NCBI RefSeq assembly: GCF_045679555.1
Contig: NC_092090.1
Coordinates: 34,754,309-34,818,308, forward strand
From: Salvelinus alpinus
Taxonomy: Eukaryota > Chordata > Actinopteri > Salmoniformes > Salmonidae
Reading direction: 5' to 3'
DNA length: 64,000 nt
The translations under genes and the position numbers were made by a program. Numbering within the stretch: position 1 is the stretch's first letter; each line of letters begins with the position of its first letter. The notes below the pieces were generated by a model. The model saw nothing but the letters and a program-made list of their open reading frames with translations. It made no database searches and had not been told where the DNA came from. Below are positions 51,604 through 61,133 of this stretch, piece by piece.

Positions 51604-53190
51604 TTGAGTGTTATTCCACTCAGTTTTTCTTTGTTCTCAATGTGTACTCTGTTTTCATTGGAGGGCCTGTTGTCCAGACCTCTGGCAGTCTCTATGGGGG
51701 TGCCGCAGGGTTCAATTCTCGGGCCGACTCTTTTCTCTGTATACATCAATGATGTCGCTCTTGCTGCGGGTGATTCTCTGATCCACCTCTACGCAGACGA
51801 CACCATTCTGTATACTTATGGCCCGTCTTTGGACACTGTGTTAACAAACCTCCAGACGAGCTTCAATGCCATACACCACTCCTTCTATGGCCTCCAACTG
51901 CTCTTAAATGCAAGTAAAACTAAATGCATGCTCTTCAACCGATCGGTGCCCGCACCCGCCCGCCCATCTAGCATCACTACTCTGGACGGTTCTGACTTAT
52001 GAATATGTGGACAACTACAAATACCTAGGTGTCTGGTTAGACGGTAAACTCTCCTTCCAGACTCACATTAAGCATCTCCAATCCAAAGTTAAATCTAGAA
52101 TCGGCTTCCTATTTCGCAACAAAGCATCCTTCACTCATGCTGCCAAACATACACTTGTAAAACTGACTATCTTACCGATCCTTGAATTTGGCGATGTCAT
52201 TTACAAAATAGCCTCCAACAGACTACATCCAATTAGCTGAGTAGGGTATCACAGTGCCATCCATTTTGTCACCAAAGCCCTATATACTATTCACCACTGC
52301 GACCTGTATGCTCTTGTTGGCTGGCCCTCGCTTCATATTCATTGCCAAACCCACTGGCTCCAGGTCATCTATAAGTCTTTGCTATTTAAAGCCCCACCTT
52401 ATCTGAGCTCACTGGTCACCATAGCAGCACCCACCTGTAGCACGCACTCCAGCAGGTATATTTCACTGGTCATCCCCAAAGCCAACTCCTCCTTTGGCCA
52501 CCTTTCCATCCAGTTCTCTGCTGCCAGTGACTGGAACAAATCACTGAAGCTGGAGACTTATATCTCCCTCACTAACTTTAAGCATCAGCTGTCAGAGCAG
52601 CTTACCGATCATTGCACCTGTACAGTACACAGCCCATCAGTAAATAGCCCACCCAACTACCTCATCCCCATATCCAGTTCTCTGCTGCCTGTGACTGGAA
52701 CGAATTGCAAAAATCGCTGAAGTTGGAGACTTTTATTTCCCTCACCAACTTTAAACATCTGCTATCTGAGCAGCTAACCGATCGCTGCAGCTGTACATAG
52801 TCCATCTGTAAACAACCCACCCAATTTACCTACCTCATCCCCTTACTGTTTTTATTTATTTATTTTTCTGCTCTTTTGCACGCCAGTATCTCTACTTGCT
52901 CATGATCATCTGATGATTTATCACTCCAGTGTTATTCTGCTAAATTGTAATTATTCGCTCCTATGGCCTATTTATTGCCTACATCATGCCTTTTGCACAC
53001 AATGTATATAGACTCATTTTGTTTTTTTCCCTACTGTGTTATTGACTTGTTTATTGTTTACTCCATGTGTAACTCTGTGTTGTTGTCTGTTCACACTGCT
53101 ATGCTTTATCTTGGCCAGGTCGCAGTTGTAAATGAGAACTTGTTCTCAACTAGCCTACCTGGTTAAATAAAGGTGAAATTAAAAAAAAAT
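51604..53190 (+). mobile_element. 5'-truncated LINE with reverse transcriptase
   Basis: Starts within the reverse transcriptase: [20 protein letters not shown], then [10 protein letters not shown] and the catalytic box [13 protein letters not shown] (51785-51825, YADD intact), [11 protein letters not shown], and after a shift near 51990 YVDNYKYLGVWLDGKLSFQ (thumb/C-terminal part). Further frames give SSRYISLVIPKA and SAASDWNKSLKLE. The 3' UTR ends CTACCTGGTTAAATAAAGG and an A-rich tail. A jockey/CR1/L2-like non-LTR group is likely; exact clade not assigned. 52510-52673 and 52674-52845 are two diverged versions of the same C-terminal segment in tandem. Dead through frameshifts and lack of the endonuclease. 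Confidence 0.85.
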
Positions 53191-53199
53191 TATAAAAAA

Positions 53200-53522
53200 A
53201 TAATTTTTTTTTTGCTTCTTTGCACCCCTGTATCTCTACTTGCACATTCATGCACATCTATCACTCCAGTGTTTAATTGCTAAATTGTAATTATTTTGCC
53301 ACTATGGCCTATTTATTGACTTACCTCCCTAATCTTACTACATTTGCACACACTGTATATAGATTTTTCTATTGTGTTATTGACTGTATGTTTGTTTATC
53401 CCATGTGTAACTCTGTGTTGTTTGTGTCGCACTGCTTTGCTTTATCTTGGCCAGGTCGCAGTTGTAAATAAGAACTTGTTCTCAACTGACCTACCTGGTT
53501 AAATAAAGGTGAAATAAAAAAA
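53200..53522 (+). mobile_element. Second LINE 3' tail of the same family
   Basis: Repeats the order seen at 52870-53180: TATCTCTACTTGCAC, CACTCCAGTGTTTAATTGC, ATGGCCTATTTATTG, CTTTATCTTGGCCAGGTCGC, CTACCTGGTTAAATAAAGG and an A-rich end. It follows directly on the A/T-rich tail of the first copy. Confidence 0.88.
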
Positions 53523-54273
53523 TTGGGCCACATCACAGTGCCAATACATTATTTTAGGTGGACAGTCTGAGATGCACACCGTTCTGACCCAATGAATCAT
53601 TGCTGGGCCCACGATGTCCGTCTCTCAGTTCGCCTCTCAGCCCTGTCAATCTTTTATCCCATTTGACCTGATGGCTTATTCACATTTATGAAGGCCAGCT
53701 GGTTAATGGGGGTCTATATTTAGATACTGCTCTGATTATGGTTATTCATCATGTTCTCACCACTATCTGTGAGGTTCAATATCCTCCAAAGGCACACAAT
53801 GTTCTAATAACAAAATCCTCTCCCATCTTCAATAAGGCTCCTCTCTTGAAGATTTGCGTGAGAAATCTCCCTCACAGTCAAATATTATTCCTGAGCCTCT
53901 CTGCAATCTAAAATGTTTCAGATGTTTGCTTTTTGAAGTGATAATCCCATACGTTAGACCTAATTAGAACACTAGGACTAGCTGATGGGATGGCCTACTT
54001 TTTCTTAGGGGTATTAAGGTGCTTCTCAAACACCCTCGGAAATCATATAGGCCTATCATATGAAAGAAGTACAGATCATAAAACAGTGTTATTTTAAGGT
54101 AGAATCCACAGGGTGACTCACTTAAGGGGGTGGCTCTCCATTTGCTTGTGTGACGTTGTACAGGTTTGACTCTCCCTCTGCGGCAGCTCATCCTTCCCTA
54201 GCATCACTCTCACTTCTAGTTTTGTCTTATGATCCCATTGCATCTCATTGGTCACTCACTCACTCACTCTCAA
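53523..54273. other. No feature recognised
   Basis: Unique-looking sequence between two LINE blocks; no exon or repeat identified. Confidence 0.5.
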
Positions 54274-56568
54274 TTAAATTCAAGGGGCTTTATTGGCATG
54301 GGAAACACATGTTTACATTTCCAAAGCAACTGAAATGCATAAACAAAAGTGAAATAAACAAAAAGTGAACAGTAAACATTACACTCACACAAGTACCAAA
54401 ATAATAAAGACATTTGAAATGTCATATAATGTCTATATACAGTGTTGTAGGGATGTGCAACTACAAAAGGGAAAATAAATAAATATGGGTTGTATTTACA
54501 GTGGTGTTTGTTCTTCACTGGTTGCCCTTTTCTTGTGGCAACAGGTCACACATTTGCTGCTGTGATTGCACACTGTGCTATTTCACCCAATAGATATGGG
54601 AGTTTATCAAAATTGGATTTGTTTTTGAATTCTTTGTGGGTCTGTGTAATCTGAGGGAAATATGTGTCTCTAATATGGTCATACATTTGGCAGGAGGTTA
54701 GGGAGTGCAGCTCAGTTTCCACCTCGTTTGTGGGCAGTGTTCACATAGCCTGTCTTCTCTTGAGAGCCAGGTCTGCCTACGGCAACCTTTCTCAATAGCA
54801 ATTCTCACTGAGTCTGTACATAGTCAAAGCTTTCCTTAATTTTGGGTCAGTCACAGTGGTCAGGTATTCTGCCACTCTGTATTCTCTGTTCAGGGTCTAA
54901 AGGCATTCTAGTTTGCTCTGTTTTTCAAAAATTATTTCCAATGTGTCAAGTAATTCTATTTTTTTTCTTGATTTGGTTGGGTCGAATTGGGTTGCTGTCC
55001 TGGGGATCTGTGGGGTCTGTTTGTGTTTGTGAACAGAGCCCCAGGACCAGCTTGCTTAGGGGACTCTTCTCCAGGTTAATCTCTCTGTAGGTGATGGCTT
55101 TGTTATGGAAGGTTTGGGAATCGCTTCCTTTTGGGTGGTTGTAGAATTTAACATCTGTTTTCTGGATTTTGATAATGAGCGTGTATCGGCCTAATTCTGA
55201 TCTGCATGCATTATTTGGTGTTTTACGTTGTACACAGAGGATATATTTGTGAATTCTTGGTTGGTGAACAGACCCCGGACCTCACAACCATAAAGGGCAA
55301 TGGGTTCTATAACTGATTCAAGATTTGTTTAGCCAGATTGTAATTGGCATGTCAAACTGTATGTTCCTTTTGGTGGCATAGAAGGCCCTTCTTACCTTGT
55401 CTCTTAGATCGTTCTCAGCTTTGTGGAAGTTACCTGTGGCGCTGAGGTTTAGGCCGAGGTATGTATCTTTTTTGTGTTCTCTAGGGCGACGGTGTCCAGA
55501 TGGAATTTGTATTCGTGGTCCTGGCAACTGGACCTTTTTTGGAACACCATTATTTTTGTCTTACTGAGATTTACTGTCAGGGCCCAAGTCTGACAGAATC
55601 TGTGCAGAAGATTTAAATGCTGCTGTAGGCCCTCCTTGGTTGGGGACAGAAGCACCAGATCATCAGTAGACAGTAGACATTTGACTTCAGATTCTAGTCG
55701 GGTGAAGCCGGGTGCTGCAGACTGTTCTAGTGCCCTCGCCAATTCGTTGATATATATGTTGAAGAGGGTGGGGCTTAAGCTGCATCCTTGTCTCACCCCA
55801 CGGCCCTGTGGAAAGAAATGTGTGTGTTCTTTGCCAATTTTAACCCCACACTTGTTGTTTGTGTACATGGATTTTATAATGTTGTGTTTTTTCTCCCAAC
55901 ACAACGTTCCATCAATTTGTACAGCAGACCCAAATTCAGTCAAAAACTTTTTTGAGGTCAACAAAGCATGAGGACTTTGCCTTTGATTTGGTTTGTTTGT
56001 TTGTCAATAAGGGTGCGCAGGGTGAATACGTGGTCTGTCGTACGGTCATTTGGTAAAAAGCCAATTTGACATTTGCTCTGTACATTGTTTTCACTGAGGA
56101 AATGTACAAGTTAGCTGTTAATAATAATGCAGAGGATTTTCCCAAGGTTGCTCTTGACTCATATCCCACGGTAGTTATTGGGGTCAAATTTGTCTCCAAT
56201 TTTGTGGATTGGGGTTATCAGTCCTTGGTTCTAAATATTGGGGAGATACTAGAGCTATGATGTTAAAGAGTTTTTAAGTATAACCAATTGAAATTTGTGG
56301 TCTGTATATTTTATGTAGGATACCATCAACACCACAGGCCTTTTTGGGTTGGAGGGTTTGTACTTTGACCTGTAGTTCGTTCAATGTATTTGTAGAATCC
56401 AGTGGGTTCTGGATGTCTTTAATAATTTATTCTAAGATTTGTAATTGATCAGGTATATGTTTTTGCTGTTTGTTCTTTGTTCTTTGTTATAGAGGCCAAA
56501 AGATTGGAGAAGTGGTTTATCCACACATCTCTGTTTTGGATAGATATCTCTTCGTGTGGTTGTTTGTT
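54274..56568 (-). mobile_element. LINE A, 3' part (minus strand), split by LINE B
   Basis: 3' UTR at the left (plus strand TTCAAGGGGCTTTATTGGCA), coding region reading leftwards. RT motifs: CFVDLKKVFD (about 55940), GRGVRQGCSLSPTLFNIYIN (about 55800), the catalytic box as LLSTDDLVLLSPT where the family should have YADD, then WALTVNLSKTKIMVFQK and YLGLNLSATGNF. Frameshifts lie near 55940 and 55490. The element continues at 60410-61133 beyond the inserted LINE B. The ACTC-rich flanks (54253-54273 and about 61133-61154) may be its target duplication, but they are simple sequence. Confidence 0.85.
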
Positions 56569-56751
56569 CAAATCAAATCTAATTTTATTTGTCACATACA
56601 CATGGTTAGCAGATGTTAATGTGATTGTAGCGAAATGCTTGTGCTTCTAGTTCCGACAATGCAGTAATAACCAACGAGTAATCTAACCTAACAATTCCAC
56701 AACTACTACCTTATACACACACAAGTACAAAGGGATAAAGAATATGTACAT

Positions 56752-57145
56752 TGTCACAAGCCGGCTCATAGCCTGTGACAAAAATGAGGGGACACGAACA
56801 ACAGGTATAGGCCAATTAAAAGTGTTCTTTATTATAAACAAAACTATTAACTTAAAACTAAGAAAAAGGAATGAGGTGTGGAAGTATCAGAATGTAAGGT
56901 GTATGTAAAGTGCATGGATGCGTGAATATGTGTGTGTGAACATGACTGAGTGAAAACTATGCAAAACTACAAAGGAACAAACAAATCATGAGCATACCTG
57001 GAGGAGCAGAGAGAGAGAGAGAGAGAGAGAGAGAAGTGATTAGTGACAGTTTTATACCCTGAGCCCAGGTGGCTCCAATCACTAACGACCCTCCTCTGCC
57101 TGCAGGAGGAACCGCCCCCTGCACTGCAGAGGAGGAGCCGTGACA
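56752..57145 (-). mobile_element. Solo LTR inserted in the LINE B 3' UTR
   Basis: 394 bp with TG...CA ends and the 4-bp target duplication ACAT (56748-56751 and 57146-57149). Read on the minus strand it begins TGTCACGGCTCCTCC, has a TATA box (GGGTATAAAACTG, about 57050), a CT-rich microsatellite, an AATAAA signal (about 56830) and ends GGCTTGTGACA. Order and spacing match an LTR with U3, R and U5. No gag, pol or primer-binding site is left, so it arose by recombination between the two LTRs. Removing it and one ACAT restores the LINE sequence. The retroelement group is not determined. Confidence 0.88.
57009..57034. repeat. (AG)13 microsatellite inside the solo LTR
   Basis: Perfect AG run; it lies just downstream of the TATA box in LTR orientation. 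Confidence 0.95.
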
Positions 57146-60100
57146 ACATAAAGATATATGAATGAGTGATGGTACAGAACGGCATAGGCAAGATGCAGTA
57201 GATGGTATAGAGTACAGTATATACATATGAGATGAGTAACGTAGGGTATATAAACATAAAGTGGCATAGTTTAAAGTGGCTAGTGATACATGTATTACAT
57301 AAAGATGCAGTAGATGATATAGAGTACAGTATATACATATACATATGAGATGAGTAATGTAGGGTATATAAACATTATATTAAGTGGCATTGTTTAAAGT
57401 GGCTAGTGATACATTTTTATATAAATTTCCATCAATTCCCATTATTAAAGTGGCTGGAGTTGAGTCAGTATGTTGGCAGCAGCCACTAAATGTTAGTGGT
57501 GGCTGTTTAACAGTCTGATGGCCTTGAGATAGAAGCTGTTTTTCAGTCTCTCGGTCCCTGCTTTGATGCACCTGTACTGACCTCGCCTTCTGGATGATAG
57601 CGGGATGAACAGGCAGTGGCTCGGATGGTTGTTGTCCTTGATGATCTTTATGGCCTTCCTGTGACATCGGGTGGTGTAGGTGTCCTGGAGGGCAGGTAGT
57701 TTGCCCCCGGTGATGCGTTGTGCAGATCTCACTACCCTCTGGAGAGCCTTATGGTTGTGGGCGGAGCAGTTAACGTACCAGGCGGTGGTACAGCCCGACA
57801 GGATGCTCTCGATTGTGCATCTGTAGAAGTTTGTGAGTGCTTTTGGTGACAAGCCGAATTTCTTCAGCCTCCTGAGGTTGAAGAGGCGCTGCTGCGCCTT
57901 CTTCACAACGCTGTCTGTGTGGGGGGACCAATTCAGTTTGTCCGTGGAACTTAAAATGTACTACTCTCTCCACTACTGTCCCGTCGATGTGAATAGGTGG
58001 GTGCTCCCTCTGCTGTTTCCTGAAGTCCACAATCATCTCCTTTGTTTTGTTGACGTTGAGTGTGAGGTTATTTTCCTGACACCACACTCCGAGGGCCCTC
58101 ACCTCCTCCCTGTAGGCCGTCTCGTTGTTGTTGGTAATCAAGCCTACCACTGTAGTGTCGTCCGCAAACTTGATGATTGAGTTGGAGGCGTGCATGGCCA
58201 CGCAGTCGTGGGTGAACAGGGAGTACAGGAGAGAGCTCAGAACGCACCCTTGTGGGGCCCCAGTGTTGAGGATCAGCGGGGTGGAGATGTTGTTACCTAC
58301 CCTCACCACCTGGGGGCGGCCCGTCAGGAAGTCCAGTACCCAGTTGCACAGGGCGGGGTCGAGACCCAGGGTCTCGAGCTTGATGAGGAGTTTGGAGGGT
58401 ACTATGGTGTTAAATGCTGAGCTGTAGTCGATGAACAGCATTCTCACATAGGTATTCCTCTTGTCCAGTGTGGTTGCGATTGCGTCGTCTGTGGACCTAT
58501 TGGGGCGATAAGCAAATTGGAGTGGGTCTAGGGTGGAGGTGATATGGTCCTTGACTAGTCTCTCAAAGCACTTCATGATGACGGAAGTGAGTGCCACGGG
58601 GCGGTAGTCGTTTAGCTCAGTTACCTTAGCTTTCTTGGGAACAGGAACAATGGTGGCCCTCTTGAAGCATGTGGGAACAGCAGACAGGGATAAGGATTGA
58701 TTGAATATGTCCGTAAACACACCAGCCAGCTGGTCTGCGCATGCTCTGAGGAGGCGGCTGGGAATGCTGTCTTGCGAGGGTTAACACGTTTAAATGTTTT
58801 ACTCACCTCGGCTGCAGTGAAGGAGAGCCCGCAGGTTTTGGTAGCGGGCCGTGTCAGTGGCACTGTATTGTCCTCAAAGCGAGCAAAAAAGTGATTTAGT
58901 CTGTCTGGGAGCAAGACATCCTGGTCCGTGACGGGGCTGGTTTTCTTTTTGTAATCCGTGATTGACTGTAGACCCTGCCACATACCTCTTGTGTATGAGC
59001 TGTTGAATTGCGACTCTACCTTGTCTCTATACTGGCACTTAGCTTGTTTGATTGCCTTGCGGAAGTAATAGCTACACTGTTTGTATTCGGTCATGTTTCC
59101 GGTCACCTTGCCCTGGTTAAAAGCAGTGGTTCGCGCAATGCTGCCATCAATCCACGGTTTCTGGTTTGGGAATGTTTTAATCGTTGCTGTGGGTATAACG
59201 TCGCAGATGCACTTTCTAATGAACTCGCTCACCGAATCAGCGTATTTGTCAATGTTGTTGTTGGACGCAATGCGGAACATGTCCCAATCCACGTGATCGA
59301 AGCAGTCTTGAAGCGTGGAATCAGATTGGTCGGACCAGCGTTGAACAGACCTGAGCGCGGGAGCTTCTTGTTTAAGTTTCTGTTTGTAGGCTGGAAGCAA
59401 CAAAATGGAGTCGTGGTCAGCTTTTCCGAAAGGAGGGCGGGGGAGGGCCTTATATGCGTCGCAGAAGTTAGAATAACAATGATCCAGGGTTTTACCAGCC
59501 CTGGTAGCACAATCGATATGCTGATAGAATTTAGGGAGTTTTGTTTTCAGATTTGCCTTGTTAAAATCCCCGGCTACAATGAATGCAGCCTCAGGATGTG
59601 TTGTTTCCAGTTTACATAGTCGGATAAAGTTCGTTCAGGGCCATCGATGTGTCTGCTTGGGGGGGAATATATACGGCTGTGATTATAGTCGAAGAGAATT
59701 CCCTTGGTAGATAATGCGGTTTGATTGGGAGGAATTCTAAGTCAGGTGAACAGAAGGACTTGAGTTCCTGTATGTTGTTATGATCACACCACGTCTCGTT
59801 AATCATAAGGCATACCCCCCCCCCCCGCCCCTCTTCTTACCAGAAAGATGCTTGTTTCTGTCGGCGCGATGCGTGAAGAAACCAGCTGGCTGCACCGACT
59901 CCGTTAGCGTCTCTCGAGTGAGCCATGTTTCCGTGAAGCAAAGAACGTTACAGTCTGATGTCTCTCTGGAATGCTACCCTTGCTCGGATTTCATCAACCT
60001 TGTTGTCAAGAGACTGGACATTGGCGAGTAGTATGCTAGGGAGTGGAGTGCGATGTGCCCGTCTCCGGAGCCTGACCAGAAGACCGCTTCGTTTGCCCCT

Positions 60101-60546
60101 TTTACGGCGTCGTTGTTTAGGGTCGCCGGCTGGGATCCGATCCATTGTACTGGGTGGAGGGCAAACACAGGATCCGCTTCGGGAGAGTCATATTCCTGGT
60201 CGTAATGATGGTGAGTTGACATTGCTCTTATATTCAGTAGTTCCTCCCGACTGTATGTAATGAAACCTAAGATTACCTGGGGTACCAATGTAAGAAATAA
60301 CACGTAAAAAAACAAAATACTGCATAGTTTCCTAGGAACCCGTAGCGAAGCGAGGCGAGGCGGCCATCTCTGTCGGCGCCGGAAGTAACTAGTAACTAGT
60401 ACTAGTACTTTTGTTGAGTGAGTTCCAATGTTTCCAGAATTGGTTAGATTCTATGGATTCTTCAATTACATTAAGCTGATTTCTGATGTTCTGTTCCACC
60501 TTTTCCGTAGTGTATTTCTGTATTGTTTTAGTGATTCACCATAGTG

Positions 60547-60721
60547 TTCACGCCCTGATCTGTTTCACCTGTTTGTGTTATTGTCCCCCCTCCAGGGGTG
60601 TAAACTTGGCAGTAGAAAGCCTAACAGTATATTTGACCTTTCAGCTTCCCTATCAAACATTGTAAGACTCTAATCATCTGCCTCCTGTGTCTGCATTAGG
60701 GTCTCGCCTTGTGCCTTGATA
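60547..60721. mobile_element. 175-bp composite insertion in LINE A with ATAGTG duplication
   Basis: Flanked by ATAGTG at 60541-60546 and 60722-60727. The outer parts (TTCACGCCCTGATCTGTTTC at the left, GTCTCGCCTTGTGCCTTGAT at the right) look like the ends of an interspersed repeat with its middle lost. In place of the middle sits a 61-bp inverted copy of LINE A sequence (60597-60657). Confidence 0.7.
60597..60657 (+). repeat. Inverted repeat, left arm (61 bp, perfect)
   Basis: Exact reverse complement of 60840-60900; mismatches begin on both sides immediately outside these limits. The right arm is native LINE A sequence. Confidence 0.96.
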
Positions 60722-60839
60722 ATAGTGAAGGCGTGGACTCAGGTTCTCTATGTTTTTGGTTGGATAGGTTTCTCAATTTCTTTCTTAGGGTTTTGTATTC
60801 TTTATCAAACCATTTGTCATTGTTGCTCATTTTCTTAGA

Positions 60840-60900
60840 TTTGATAGGGAAGCTGAAAGGTCAAATATACTGTTAGGCTTTCTACTGCCAAGTTTACACC
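60840..60900 (-). repeat. Inverted repeat, right arm (61 bp, perfect)
   Basis: Native LINE A segment from which the left arm was copied; 182 bp separate the arms. Confidence 0.96.
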
Positions 60901-61133
60901 ACTATTACAGTGAAATGTTTTGTCCATGAAGTTGTCTAAAATGGATTGAATTTGTTGTTGCCTAATTGTTCTTTGGTAGGTTTCTAGACTACTTAACTTC
61001 CATCTATAGCATTTCTTAATATTGTGCAGTTCCTTTGGCTTTGATGCCTCCTGATTGAGTATTGCTTTGTTCAGGCAGACTATGATTTTGCTGTTATCTC
61101 ATAGGGGTGTTAGTGGGCTGACTGTGAACGTTC

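Larger units (their letters stand above)
56569..60409 (-). mobile_element. LINE B (Rex1/CR1-like), near full-length, nested in LINE A
   Basis: Minus-strand non-LTR element bracketed by TTTGTT (56563-56568 and 60410-60415). The 5' region reads from about 60380; the endonuclease part includes LLANVQSLDNKVDEIRAR (60030), FTETWL (59930, after a one-base deletion) and ITAVYIPPQA (59680). A linker follows at 59403-58780. The RT is at 58740-57950: [41 protein letters not shown], the palm box [22 protein letters not shown] and the catalytic box [13 protein letters not shown] (FADD intact). The C-terminus ([19 protein letters not shown]) is at 57906-57493. The 3' end contains AAATAAAATTAGATTTG. Frameshifts near 59940, 58775 and 57945, plus a solo LTR in the 3' UTR, inactivate it. 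ORF1 was not seen. Confidence 0.92.
60410..61133 (-). mobile_element. LINE A, 5' part
   Basis: Continuation of LINE A. On the minus strand the segment between 60840 and 60730 encodes NNDKWFDKEYKTLRKKLRNL and SNQKHREPES, the linker between endonuclease and RT typical of such LINEs. The endonuclease itself is missing, so the copy was 5'-truncated. A 175-bp insertion flanked by ATAGTG lies at 60547-60721. Confidence 0.75.

Noticed and set aside
57770..59403. Host gene for a reverse-transcriptase-like protein
   Set aside because: The long frames belong to a frameshifted LINE with endonuclease, RT and 3' tail flanked by a target duplication.
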